A stretch of DNA of 64,000 nt from Isoetes taiwanensis (Eukaryota > Streptophyta > Lycopodiopsida > Isoetales > Isoetaceae): assembly GCA_021234155.1 (NCBI GenBank), contig JAJEKV010000216.1, positions 186,001-250,000 on the forward strand, in the 5' to 3' direction. Shown piece after piece: positions 23,891 to 35,571 of the stretch. Below the pieces are notes generated by a model. It had not been told where the DNA came from. It made no database searches and worked only from the letters and a program-made list of their open reading frames with translations. Numbering within the stretch: the stretch's first letter is position 1; every line of letters starts with the position of its first letter. Made by a program: the position numbers and the translations under genes.

Positions 23891-25640
23891 CATAAATTAA
23901 AACATTTTCAAGGCCTTTCCCACCAACTTTAATTCAGACTCCAAGGATAATTGTGTATCAGCACCATCTTCTACTATGGAGGCCGAGATTCGCCCATTCA
24001 ACAAAAGCCGGTAATCGCCAATCTTCAATCGCATGTGTGTGATCCGGTAAGAACGTTTCTCAAAAGGCTCGAAAGACCAACATAACATGTTGCAATGACC
24101 AATATCAATGGCTTTGCAAGAGGCAATCGCTTGGCTTGATAACCGATGTAGTCGCTCAAATGAAACTTCACACCAATGCTTTCGTCATCCGGTGGCCCTC
24201 TCAAAGGACACCGCAGTGGAATGCAAAAAGAGAACGTGCAATCCCGCAAGCACGCCAAGTAGCAGCAAAGATATGCCGTTTTCAATCGCCGAGCTTACAA
24301 AGGCAGCCATTCCTTCAAGAATCGAGCGTGATGGTACAGCCAGAGCAGAGGCGGTGGGAGCTCTGCAACCGCAAAGTGTTCGAGAGGACATCTTCCCCGT
24401 AATTTATACCAAAGAAAACCTTCAAAATCAGAGGCGATTGCAAAACCTAATTATAAATGCAAGAATTCAAAGAAACTAACATGCAATGCAAGGACTTCAA
24501 CGAATGGCCTCAAAGACATTGAGATCTTCTTCATCCCATGCCTTCCAATCAGCCACCAAATCTGCCCAAATCAGAGAATACGATCAATTTTCCGCGCCTC
24601 ACTTGAGAGGGGTTCGACATGTATTTAACCAACGCCCAAGAAGGAGTGATGCGTCGCTTAAGTGAAGGAGGTGGTAGTCGCCAAAGACCTTTAAAATCCC
24701 GCAGTAAATGAGGCAAGATGAAAGTTGCTCATTTACCATTGTAGGCTTATGCAATGTAATCAGTAAATATCGGGTCAAAACAAACTTGTGGTGGCGCTTA
24801 GCCAAGCTTTGTCTGCAAAAGCTTGGCAACAATATCCGCAATTGTCTCACGGCCGGACTTCCAAGCCACCGAGAATTTGTTTCATCATTTTCTTCGGGTT
24901 CAAGATCGCCCCAGCTCAGATTAAAGCAAACCATTGCGTAAAACCCAAGTTCTACAACCTGAAGTAACAGACAACCAAAGATGTAAAATTTCTCGAGAGA
25001 AAAATATCTCACAATCGAAGGCATCCCATCATGGTGTCTGGCCAAGTCTTTGATTGACAAAATAAAAAGTAACAATGCGATCAAATCTTCATAAGTGCCG
25101 AACAGGCTTATTTGATTCAATGACTAAAAGGTAACAATGCAAGCCATAAAATGCACTAACAACAAAATAGAGAGTGATGACCATCCCAAATATGGTGACT
25201 TCATTTTGGCCGCCAGATTCAACCAATCGCTTAAATTTCAAATATGCATATCTTTGATTTAATCTAAACTTGAACAAAACCAACTTCCAAATCAATCTTG
25301 TACCTATAACATAGCTTCTCAGAGAAGTAAATGATGAGGCGTTTGACATGTCTTTCCCAAGGATTCTTCTCTAGCTTTTGTGATATGGAACTCTGCCGCA
25401 TGAAGATTCGTGGATTCTTTGAGCTCGAGCTTCACTCTTGCGGGTGGAAGCTTCCAAGAAAGCATGCGCGCTTCGGCCTCTACGCTTCTCTCGCGGAGCC
25501 TCGGCTATGGCCCTCGCTTTCGATTTATGGACTTTCCCAACGAAGAAACGCTTAGCAGATGAATCACTTCTTGCAATAGCCACTTGCGGATCCGGGCGAA
25601 GATCCTCTTCAGAACCTTGCCCCATGCCCAAAGACTAAAT
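23890..25640 (-). other. possible exons of an unidentified membrane protein
   Basis: Several minus-strand frames look coding but change frame between segments, as exons would. These are a basic N-terminal-like stretch (25631-25371), a hydrophobic one (25349-25089, with LRSYVIGTRLIWKLVLFKFR and a membrane-like VITLYFVVSAFYGLHCYLLV), another hydrophobic one (25120-24599, FYIFGCLLLQVVELGFYAMV), and 24285-24025 with a hydrophobic end. I could not name the family or prove splice junctions. Confidence 0.3.
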
Positions 25641-25872
25641 AATCTATTCCGCCTTCTTGTTTTACACCTTCACACCTTCACCTCTGCTGTTCTGAAGCTT
25701 TCACCCGCCTTCACCATGTTTAGCCTTTGAAACCATACCGAGAGGAGATAGATGCAAAATCGAGTAAGGGAAAACATTCCGCCATAGCCAAGCTTAACTT
25801 AGAGCTGCTCCTGCCGCAAACAAAAAAAAAACTCTAGGAAAGGTAATTAGGAAACGATGCGATGATGCCACG

Positions 25873-28188
25873 GTAACGGACCTAGGATTTTGAGGTAAAT
25901 TGTGGATTATTTTATTTAAAAGATGCAAAGGAATATTAATCAAAATATCACGATGCAGAGAAATACGTCAGATATGTAGAGATTATACCGGACAAAAAAT
26001 CGTGGTTAAAAATAAATATAAGTACGAGAGAAAAGCATTGGGAAAAAAAGATTGATTGCAAGAGGGATTGTGAAGGAGCGAATCGCGTCGCGAGCTCTGG
26101 GAGCGTGTTGGAGCCGCAAGAAAGAAGCAACAAGCGGGATTCCGTGTGGGGATCAAGCCTTACACCGGGTTTTCTAGCTCAGAGCAAAATTGTGCATCTT
26201 GAATTGTGTTGATGCAAGAGGGGATTGTTATGAAACTTAGTATTGATTTAGAATTAAACTAAAAGTGCATGAATATGGAAAAAGCTTGCATGATTGAATT
26301 TGGAAGTATTTTATGATGGCATATTGACAGGTTGCAAAAAGTATCACGGATCTAAGTGAGACAGGCATCTAGATCATGCCGGCATCGGAATAGCTCATAT
26401 TAGAACATGAGGGATGGATTAAGGTAAAGGGATGGCTGGAATCAGTTAAAACCGTGTTAAAATTGTAAAAGTTCCCCGCATGCCGCTTTTATATAACAGA
26501 TCCCGTATCGGTGATGATCCGGAAGCATGAAATGTGATGAGAAATGGGTCGATTTGGGCCTTAGAGTGGCCGAAATGGAAAAGGAATGAGGAATCAGGAA
26601 GATCAAAGCAAGATTCAGCAGTAAATCCCATGATTTTGGTGCTCAAGAATTGATCGGAATGCGGTTTGGGTCGAAACCGGCCGAAATGGCGAAAAACCCT
26701 TTGCAACCAAAATCGGGAGGAGCTAGGAGTTTTGGCATGGAATCGATGGCACGGAGGCCAATCCGGCAACAGAAGGTCGTCGAGGTCGCACCAGAACGAA
26801 GTTAGGGTTAGGTTATGAAGTCAAAAATGTTAACGATTTAGTTAATAGTTAGTAAGGAAGTAATAATAAAAAGTTTGAGGTTAAAGTTAAGGCTCTATCT
26901 TAAAATATCAAGGTTGAGTTGTTGGGTTCGGAATATATTTAAGCCGGAGGCCCTTGTTAAGGCGGGTTTATACTAATGGTCATAACGACATGAGAAGACT
27001 AACAAGTTATCTAGTTATATATATTAAAAAGAGAAAACCTTTGGAAATTAGCTAAGTAACATTATGTAAAAAAAAAACAAGCATATGGAAATTGGTAAAG
27101 GAACCATAACGATATCTAAATGCTATAGATTAATATTATTAAAGTCTCTAGTAACCTTATTGTTAGTGAATCTATGAAAGATATAGACGTTTATTTTTAA
27201 TTTAATGGTGATGGTTGCATTTTTGCATTATTAAGGCTATGGTTAGACATTTCATGTGTGAATTATGGAATTATTTGATGTTGAGTATGTTAAGGCATGG
27301 GCATGATGGTGAATTGTATGTAATTGTATATGGTGAAATTCTTTGATATAGACCTCTGGGGCCGGAGTCTAGGTGCGATGGTCTAGACTCACGGTTTGCA
27401 CAGTGCTATGTAAATGGTATTTTGAACATCGGGCGTTGGTACCGTAAGGTACAACGCCATGCAAATATAAGTGGTCCTCCAATGCCGACGCGCAGCCGCG
27501 TGGAAGGGTGTGTACACACGCGGGTTACCCCGCCTCTATGTCACCGGGCCCGATCACCGAAGTTGACCTTGCTCGCACCCGTGAGGAATATTGGTTGCAA
27601 TGTTGATGCTATGGTTGCTTGGCTAGTGTATATGTGGTATTTAATGCCGGAATCAAGTTGCAATGGTTGTGCTTAGCATAATTATGCATTGTATTTATGT
27701 TGGTTGGACTAGTAACTTGGATTGCGGTGGGCGAGGTTACCAGAAGGCTAAGTTATTGTTTATGTTGATGCTTGTGGTAATTGATGCTTGATATATTCTA
27801 AATCCCCGATCCCCACTTAGTCCGTGTGACTAACCCCGTGGTTAAATGGTGTAAGCAGAGGTGCGAGATGCTCCGGAGAGTAGCCAAGCTGCAGAAAGGC
27901 GAGAGTAGGAGTGTGTGAATTGCTAGATAATACATTTGATTAATATAACTATTATTATTATGGATCGGTTTAAACTATAATTATTTGTAAACTTGGTTGT
28001 TGTGTGGGATTTTGCCGAGCAATGGCAAGTATAATATTTTTTTGGGACCTTAGAGCACGAATAAAGATTAAATTCTTTACCTAAGTATGCATGTATTAAT
28101 TTCTTGAGTCTAAGAGCTAAGTAGATCCAACGGTAGAGATCGATGGGATCTCCAGTTACCGAGAGGTTAACTGGCCAGGCCCGTCACA
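25873..28188 (+). repeat. 5' LTR of the 25.9-kb gypsy element
   Basis: It matches the 3' LTR from end to end. The canonical TG start appears as G only (the T seen in the 3' LTR is absent). It ends CCCGTCACA. About 530 bp (26820-27350) matches the 3' LTR with one substitution. Differences elsewhere are clustered indels at CG/CHG motifs. Confidence 0.95.
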
Positions 28189-28190
28189 GT

Positions 28191-28203
28191 TGGTATCAGA
28201 GCA
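28191..28203 (+). promoter_or_regulatory. primer-binding site (initiator tRNA-Met type)
   Basis: TGGTATCAGAGCA lies two bases after the 5' LTR. It is the usual plant PBS complementary to the 3' end of initiator tRNA-Met. Confidence 0.95.
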
Positions 28204-28275
28204 AAGTTCTGGTTAGTGGATTATGAGATTTGTGATTATTGATGATATTTGCTATGGTTCCAGATTCTTGTAGAG

Positions 28276-29430
28276 ATGAGTTCCCCAGGAGGATCCCCAG
28301 GAGGAGCTGGACAGGCTGGTGGAGCTCCTGATGTAGCCAATATCTTGCAGGCTATTCAGCAAGTGTTGCAGCAGAGTGCGTCGCAACAAAAGACAGCTGC
28401 GGACAAGGCAGTAGAGAAGGTGCTGAAGGACACTAAGAGGGAAGTATTTACTGGAGAGAATGTTACAGGGGATGATGCAGACTCGTGGCTTCGTGGAGTT
28501 GAGTTTTACTTTAAACTCATTAACGTCAAGATTCCTCATAAAGTCAGTATTGGCTCAAGCAATGTTGGGTGGATTTGCTAGAGTATGGTGGGAGAATTAT
28601 TTGCGGGATATAAATAAGGCTGCAGGGCAGGCAACTTGGCAAGAGTTTAAGACCGCTTTTGAAGGACATTTTATGCCTCCTGGGTACAAAGTTGACAAGA
28701 TGAATGAGTTCTTGGACTTGACACAAAAAGGGACGGTGGCTGAATATAACGAGAAGTTTAGAAGGTTGCAGTATCATTGTCCTTTTGAGGATAAGGAGAA
28801 GCTTTGTGCTCGATTTGTGAAGGGTTTGCAGGTTGATATTAAGAGCACAATGTCAGGTGTGTCTTATAAAGATTTGGAGGAGGTATTCAGAATTGCTAAG
28901 AATCGTGAATCTGACCTAGCTGAGAAAGCAACCTTGGAGAATGCTAAGAAGAGACAAGTTCCTTCCACATGGCAGACTGGTGGATCTGCGAGCAGAGGTA
29001 GATTCTCTAGTAGGGGTGGCATGGCTGCGCAGGCTGTTAGTATGCAGGAGGGTAGTCAAAATCGAGGATCTCGGCCTATGTATGCACCTTTGAATGATGA
29101 GACTAGGGAAAAGTGTCTTAATGAGAATCGATGCTTTAGGTGCAGAGAAGTTGGTCATTATGGACGAGATTGTCCGAGAAGGTGGATGGATAGTACCGCC
29201 TCGTCTGCATCTTCTCAACGTGGAGGGCAAACAAACCAGTGGTCCAGGTTGAATTCTAGTGATACTTATGGACGGGGCCAAGGCAGAGGAAATGGAGGCC
29301 GAAGTAACCGTGGTGGTCGTGGAGGTTTTTGGGACAATAATAGGGGTGGCAGAGGACAAGCTAGAGGAGACAACAGGATTATAGCACAAGCTAACCCCCG
29401 CAGCTTGAAGTTAGGGCTGCTCGAATCATG
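28276..29430 (+). pseudogene. gag: gag of the 25.9-kb gypsy element
   Basis: The likely start is the ATG at 28276 (MSSPGGSPGGAG). A retrotransposon-gag core runs through the first 300 residues (VWWENYLRDINKAAGQATWQ, FKTAFEGHFMPPGY). A CCHC zinc knuckle (CFRCREVGHYGRDC) lies near 29120-29170, followed by an arginine/glycine-rich RGG tail (29270-29370) likely to bind RNA. One frameshift near 28550 and another at the gag-protease junction break the polyprotein. Gag forms the virus-like particle in which reverse transcription takes place. Confidence 0.9.
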
Positions 29431-29934
29431 GACCCTCCTGTTGAAAGAATGTGCATGTATGCTGCAGTGGACCAGGGCCGTGTAGATAATCAAGCTGTGG
29501 TTATCAGAGTTCCAGGTATTATTCATGGAGTCCCTATTCTCTTTCTTATTGATTGTGGTAGTACACATTGTTTTATTTCCCCAAGGCTGGCAAAGAAACT
29601 AGATTTGAATATGATTAGTCGGGACCCTAGATATGTGGAGTTGGCTGATGGTAAAATTAAGACTTCTTATGCTAAGGTAGACAATCTTAAATTCCAAGTA
29701 GGAGATCTTGAGTCCCATACTAGTTTTGAAGTATTGAGCCTAGGGAAGTATGATGCTATTCTAGGAATGTCATGGTTAAGGCCATATAAAGCTTGCATTG
29801 ATTATGAGAGCAAACAGTTACATGCCAAAGTCCTAATGGAGATAAGCATGTCTTTGGAAGGATTGCCTTCGTCATTAGTGGTTACACCTTTGTCCGGAAA
29901 AGTTTTAAGAAACAGATTAAGAATGGTTGCATAA
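29400..29934 (+). CDS. aspartic protease of the 25.9-kb gypsy element
   Basis: Retropepsin-type protease. The active-site block is LFLIDCGSTHCFI, with DCG in place of the usual DSG/DTG; this variant is seen in plant Ty3/gypsy elements. The second conserved block, YDAILGMSWLRPY, follows at the normal distance. It processes the gag-pol polyprotein. The frame is open for 168 codons and then shifts before RT. Confidence 0.9.
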
Positions 29935-29984
29935 GAATGGGATGTGCATTTTTGGCATGGCTGAAAGTTACTGTGAACAACCTA

Positions 29985-30790
29985 TTGCTCCCCGAGATCC
30001 GTAAAGTATTGGATGAGTTCTCTCGATGTGTTTCCTAAAGAATTACCGTAATTGCCTCCACATAGAATGGTAGATCATGAGATAGAACTTGTTCCCGGGG
30101 CTGAACCCACATCAAGGCCACCATATAGATTTCATGCATTAGAGATGGCGAATTGAAGAAACAGTTTGGCGGAATTATTGGAACAAGGGTTTATACTACC
30201 GAAAGTGTTTCTCCATTTGGTGCGCCAGGTTTTGTTTGTAAAAAAGAAAGACGGGACTTTAAGATTATGTATTGACTATCGATGCTTAACCAGATTATGT
30301 TGAAGAATAGATATGCATTGCCTAGGGTTGATGAGTTATTTGATCGGGTTGGGACAAGCTAAGTACTTCACAAAAATTGATCTACGATCCGGATATCATC
30401 GATCCGGATCAAGGATACGATATTTACAAGACCCGCTTTTAGGACACGCTACGGACATTACGAGTTTGTTGTAATGCCCTTTGGGTTGACAAATGCTCCC
30501 GCCACTTTTATGCGCCCTAATGAACTAGATATTCCGATCTTTCCCGGATAAGTTTATATTGGTTTTCTTTGATGATATTTTGGTATATTCCGGGACATTA
30601 GAGGAGCATGTGGAACATGTAAAGCGTACATTAGCTATTTTTTGACGAGAAAAGTTGTATGGTAAGTTATCTAAGTGTTCCTTTGCACAAACTAGATTGG
30701 TATATCTTGGGCATGTAATTTCAGAAAAAGGATTAGAGCCGGATCCTTCTAAGATTGAGGCAGCTTAGAGATTGGCCCACACCAAAGAGG
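29985..30790 (+). pseudogene. pol: reverse transcriptase of the 25.9-kb gypsy element
   Basis: RT blocks are visible in broken frames: [52 protein letters not shown], and the catalytic LVFFDDILVYS (FFDD in place of YxDD) near 30560-30590, then KCSFAQTRLVYLGHVIS. Several single-base shifts and in-frame stops are present, so no full-length enzyme can be read from this copy. Confidence 0.9.
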
Positions 30791-30849
30791 GGGTGAAGGA
30801 GGTAAGATCATTTTGGGATTAGGGGTATTATCGCAAATTTGTTCCTAAA

Positions 30850-31340
30850 TTCGCAAAGATTGCCGCTCCTTTGACTTCTTTGTTGGGTAAGAAGAATGAT
30901 TTGCATTGACCTGATAATTGTCGTGAAAGTTTCCAAAAGTTAAAGGATGTTTTGATTAGTGCACCAGTTTTAAGGATTCCGCATATGAATATACCCTTCC
31001 ATGTAGTCACCGATGCTTCGGGAAAGTCAGAGGAGGAGTCTTCGCAGGATGGCCGAAGTTTGTGCTTATATATCTCAGAAATTGTCTCCTGCTGAACAAA
31101 ATTACCCAGTGCATGATTTGGAAATGTTGGCCATTATCCATGCCTTAAGGGTATGGAGACATTATTTATTGGGTCGTCGTTTCTTTTTGAAGACTGACCA
31201 TCAAAATTTGAAGTATTTTGCAAAATGACCATATTTGAATAATAGGCAAAGGAGGTGGATGCAATTAAGAGAAGAGTATGATTTTGAAATTGAATATCAA
31301 CCCCGCAAAGAAAATGTGATTGCCGATGCTTTGTCTCAAG
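30850..31340 (+). pseudogene. pol: RNase H of the 25.9-kb gypsy element
   Basis: The tether (FAKIAAPLTSLLGKKND) leads to RNase H: FHVVTDAS carries the first catalytic Asp, then [20 protein letters not shown] carries the Glu, then [13 protein letters not shown] carries the next Asp. It ends with WMQLREEYDFEIEYQPRKEN and a VIADALS block. Frame breaks occur near 31020 and 31228. Confidence 0.9.
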
Positions 31341-31459
31341 GTCATTTTTAACCTCTATTAGTGTGTTACAAGGGCAATGGGATGCAGATATTCTTAATAA
31401 GCTAAGGAATGATCCATATTTTGCACCTGTGTTGGAGAACCCTCAAGATTTTTCGAGGT

Positions 31460-31600
31460 ATGCATTGTCCAAAGGAGTTTTATATTATAATGGCCGTATG
31501 TGTATTCCTAATGATCATGAGTTGAGATTGAGGTTGCTATATGAAGCACATGATAGTCCGCTAAGGTGCCACCCGTGGGGTACATAAAACTTTGAGGAAG
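31460..31600 (+). pseudogene. pol: truncated integrase zinc-binding start
   Basis: LCIPNDHELRLRLLYEAHDS, then a damaged GGHPG-type block (RCHPWGT) and KTLRKM, mark the beginning of the HHCC integrase domain. Within about 90 bases the polypurine tract and 3' LTR follow, so the DDE catalytic core is absent. The copy cannot integrate by itself. Confidence 0.8.
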
Positions 31601-31676
31601 ATGCCACATGGGAAGATGCCAATTGGATTCTTCGTGAGTTTCCCGAGATGCGCCCATGAGGACATGGGTTGAATTT

Positions 31677-31689
31677 TTGGAGGAGAGAC
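31677..31689 (+). promoter_or_regulatory. polypurine tract
   Basis: TTGGAGGAGAGAC sits directly before the 3' LTR, as expected for the plus-strand primer. Confidence 0.85.
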
Positions 31690-33995
31690 TGTAACGGACC
31701 TAGGATTTTGAGGTAAATTGTGGATTATTTTATTTAAAAGATGCAAAGGAATATTAATCAAAATATCACGCATGCAGAGAAATACGTCGTATATGTAGAG
31801 ATTATACGGACAAAATACTGTGGTTAAAAATAAATATAAGTACAGAGAAAAGCATTGGGAAAAAGATTGATTGCAGAGGGATTGCTGAAGGAGCGAATCG
31901 CGTGCAGAGCTCTGGGAGCGTGTTGGAGCGCAGAAAAAGCAACAAGCGGGATTCCAGGTGGGGATCAAGCCTTTACACCGGGTTTTTACAGAGCAAAATT
32001 GTGCATGCTGAATTGTGTTGATGCAGTAGGATTGTTATGAAACTTAGTATTGATTTAGAATTAAACTAAAAGTGCATGAATATGGAAAAAGCTTGCATGA
32101 TTGAATTTGGAAGTATTTTATGATGGCATATTGACAGTTGCAAAAAGTATCACGGATCTAAGTGAGACAGGCATCTAGATCATGCCAAGTAATCGGAATA
32201 GCTCATATTAGAACATGAGGGATGGATTAAGGTAAAGGGATGGCTGGAATCGCTTAAAAACCGTGGTTAAAATTGTAAAGTTCCCCGGCATCTTCCGCCG
32301 ATTTTATATAACAGATCCCGTATCGGTGATGATCCGGAAGCATGAAATGTGATGAGAAATGGGTCGATTTGGGCCTTAGAGTGGCCGAAATGGAAAAGGA
32401 ATGAGGAATCGGGAAGATCAAAGCAAGATTCACCAGAAATCCCATGATTTTGGTGCTCAAGAATTGATCCGGAACTGCCGGATTTGGGTCAGAAACTGGC
32501 CGAAATGGCCAGAAAACCCCTTTGCAACCAAAATCGGGAGGAGCTAGGGAGTTTTGGCATGGAATCGATGGCCTGGAGGCCAACCGACAATAAAGAAGTC
32601 GAGGTCGCACTCGTAACGTAGTTAGGGTTAGGTTATGAAGTCAAAAATGTTAACGATTTAGTTAATAGTTAGTAAGGAAGTAATAATAAAAAGTTTGAGG
32701 TTAAAGTTAAGGCTCTATCTTAAAATATCAAGGTTGAGTTGTTGGGTTCGGAATATATTTAAGCTGGAGGCCCTTGTTAAGGCGGGTTTATACTAATGGT
32801 CATAACGACATGAGAAGACTAACAAGTTATCTAGTTATATATATTAAAAAGAGAAAACCTTTGGAAATTAGCTAAGTAACATTATGTAAAAAAAAAACAA
32901 GCATATGGAAATTGGTAAAGGAACCATAACGATATCTAAATGCTATAGATTAATATTATTAAAGTCTCTAGTAACCTTATTGTTAGTGAATCTATGAAAG
33001 ATATAGACGTTTATTTTTAATTTAATGGTGATGGTTGCATTTTTGCATTATTAAGGCTATGGTTAGACATTTCATGTGTGAATTATGGAATTATTTGATG
33101 TTGAGTATGTTAAGGCATGGGCATGATGGTGAATTGTATGTAATTGTATATGGTGAAATTCTTTGATATAGACCCTCAGGGCCGAGTCTAGGTGCGATGG
33201 TCTAGACTCACCGGTTTGCACAAAGGCTATGTAAATGGTATTTTGAACATGAGGGGCGTTGGTACCGTAAGGTACAACGTCATGCATAAGTGGTCCTCCA
33301 ACGCTTTGGACGCACGTGGAAGGGTGTGTACACACGTGGTTACCCGCCTCTATGTCACCGGGCCCGATCACCGAGTTGACCTTGCCTCGCACCCTGCAGG
33401 AATATTGGTTGCAATGTTGATGCTATGGTTGCTTGGCTAGTGTATATGTGGTATTTAATGCCGGAATCAAGTTGCAATGGTTGTGCTTAGCATAATTATG
33501 CATTGTATTTATGTTGGTTGGACTAGTAACTTGGATTGCGTGGGCGAGGTTAAGGCTAAGTTATTGTTTATGTTGATGCTTGTGGTAATTGATGCTTGAT
33601 ATATTCTAAATCCCCGATCCCCACTTAGTCCGTGTGACTAACCCCGTGGGTTAAATGGTGTAAGAGGTGCGAGATGCTCCAGGAGAGTAGCCAAGCCGCA
33701 GTAAAGGCGAGAGTAGGAGTGTGTGAATTGCTAGATAATACATTTGATTACTATAACTATTATTATTATGGATCGGTTTAAACTATAATTATTTGTAAAC
33801 TTGGTTGTTGTGTGGGATTTTGCCGAGCAATGGCAAGTATAATATTTTTGGGACCTTAGAGCACGAATAAAGATTAAATTCTTTTACCTAAGTATGCATG
33901 TATTAATTTCTTGAGTCTAAGAGCTAAGTAGATCCAACGGTAGAGATCGATGGGATCTCCAGTTACCGAGAGGTTAACTGGCCAGGCCCGTCACA
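31690..33995 (+). repeat. 3' LTR of the 25.9-kb gypsy element
   Basis: Begins TGTAACGGACC and ends CCCGTCACA, and is followed by the CCACG target duplication. The ORFs inside it (for example 33072-33440) are chance frames in both strands. Confidence 0.95.
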
Positions 33996-34220
33996 CCACG
34001 TGGCCTGGCGGAATCTCAGCCGCCCAATCTAGGGCGCCATTCAAGACAGACATACACTATAATTTTATTATATAGGATAAGGTGACGTTATACAATGTTT
34101 CCATTCAATCGCTTGACCATGACAACTGCTGAAAGATCTAGTAAAAATCATCAGCCACATACATGCAGCTTGTTTATTCAACCAAGGAGGTACATCATAA
34201 TAAACTAAAATACAGCCATA

Positions 34221-35067
34221 TTAAGATAATTTACTATTAATCAATTCAATGGCCTTGTTCACAATGACAGAGCCTGCTTTCTCCACAGATCCGGCATCAA
34301 AAGGAGGTTGGGGATCATATTCAATGATGAGCTGAGTGGCTTTGGCGATCTCTTCCCCGTTCAACAAAGAAGCCAAAAAATCCCCATATCTATTCCAGAA
34401 GAAACACCTGCGGATGTGATAATCTTCCCCTGCACAGATTAACAAAAAAACACCCACTTAACGTCCAGCAAGACCAAAAGGCCATAAGATCAACAGGCTA
34501 GTATATAAACCAGGATTAAACATAGCAACAGAGCAATTAAACATTCAAGCTTTAAACAACCTGCTGAATTACTCGTTTTGCAGAAGGTATAGCTCCATAT
34601 TTAGCCAAATCGTCATAATTATTCCAATGGGTAGTAGCCTCCAGGCCATCCAGAAGGCCTGCAGCGCCAAGCATGAGGGCACCAGTGCAGACAGAAGTAG
34701 TATATTTGGAAGTTTCGTGCGCCTGAGAAAGCCCCAAAAAAAAAAAAGACGACTTAAGTTAATTGCTGAAAAAAGAAACCAACAACAGCAGGATCACCTT
34801 TTTGATCCAAGTTAGAAACTCATCGTCCTGCAGCGGCAAGAACTTGGTTGGGCATCCTGGAACAATGAGGATATCGGGAGAGGGGATATCCTGGAGGGTT
34901 GCAGTGGCACAGATCTGGATCATACCAAGATCTGCTGTGTAGCGGCCTGTTGTTTTGCTTACAAAAGTGACTGTTGTATCCGGTAGCCAGTGCAGTGGCT
35001 CGTATGGACCTATCGCGTCCAAGGCTGTGAATCCTTCCCATATCGGTATTGCGATTTGTAGCACCAT
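34221..35067 (-). CDS. DJ-1/PfpI-family enzyme, isonitrile-hydratase-like, three exons
   Basis: Exon 1 (35067-34798) starts at an ATG and gives 90 codons with DAIGPYEPLHWLPD and DILIVPGCPTKFL. It ends AAG before a GT donor. Exon 2 (34722-34561) follows a CTTTCTCAG acceptor and gives 54 codons with the nucleophile elbow SVCTGALMLGAAGLLDG, containing the catalytic Cys, then ATTHW. It ends CAG before GT. Exon 3 (34429-34221) follows GTGCAG and reads GKIITSAGVSSGIDMG, then, after one frame change in a run of six Ts (about 34378), LASLLNGEEIAKATQL, EYDPQPPFDAGS and a stop. All phases agree and all splice sites are canonical. Length is about 213 residues, near the 200-230 of bacterial isonitrile hydratases, whose signature motifs it keeps. 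Those enzymes hydrate isonitriles to N-formamides; the plant substrate is unknown. The single missing T looks like a homopolymer error, but a real frameshift is possible. Confidence 0.88.
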
Positions 35068-35099
35068 CGCTCCTTTTTCTTACCACACTACAACTGAAC

Positions 35100-35570
35100 C
35101 GATTTGATTTTTATAGCTGCAATCGAATTGAATTGGTCTCCCATTCTCTCCTTATTTGTTTGTTTACTGATAAGACGATATAGAAAGGAGGAGTTTTGCC
35201 CCAAATTTCAACCTAAATTTTCTCCACGAGGCTGCCAGAGAAATTTTCTGCTGCCCAAAATTCTCCAACGTTAAAAAAACGTGGGCTTGAAATTTAGCCC
35301 AATTTTGTCTTCCGCTGCAATGTGCAATGCCTTATCCCTATCCCCTTGTTCAACTGGCAAAGGGCAATTGCTTGGTGATAGGTCCCTTCTTAGGCATCTT
35401 ATCCTTGTCTAGATGCCCCTTCTAGACCACGCACCCTTGTGCGTTGCATCCGCCCTTTGTTTTTGACTGAGAGGTCTCTGCTAGTGGCGCCGCTTAGCAA
35501 GAGAATGCATCAGCTGCACATGAGTGGAGGTTTTTGAATGAATTAAGCGCTGTTTGGGGGCGAAAATTTA
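35100..35570. promoter_or_regulatory. upstream region of the DJ-1/PfpI gene
   Basis: Contains the presumed promoter and 5' leader of the minus-strand gene at 34221-35067. No convincing TATA box could be singled out. No other gene was seen before the dispersed-repeat fragment begins. Confidence 0.35.
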
Positions 35571-35571
35571 A

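Larger units (their letters stand above)
25868..34000 (+). mobile_element. Ty3/gypsy LTR retrotransposon, integrase-deleted
   Basis: A complete LTR-to-LTR element. The LTRs are at 25873-28188 and 31690-33995 and the target duplication CCACG lies at 25868-25872 and 33996-34000. A tRNA-Met-type primer site follows the 5' LTR and a polypurine tract precedes the 3' LTR. The internal region is only 3.5 kb and encodes gag, protease, RT and RNase H, then the start of an integrase zinc domain; the DDE core is missing. RNase H and RT carry stops and frameshifts. Long stretches of the two LTRs are identical, so insertion was recent. Confidence 0.95.

Noticed and set aside
25948-26769. Minus-strand ORFs of 61 and 107 codons
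   Set aside because: Both lie inside the 5' LTR; no family resemblance, and indels differ between LTR copies.
27422-27676. 84-codon plus-strand ORF
   Set aside because: Lies inside the 5' LTR and is not kept in the 3' LTR copy.
28916-29389. 157-codon minus-strand ORF
   Set aside because: Antisense shadow of the gag RGG/zinc-knuckle region.
33072-33440. 106-codon minus and 82-codon plus ORFs
   Set aside because: Chance frames inside the 3' LTR on opposite strands.
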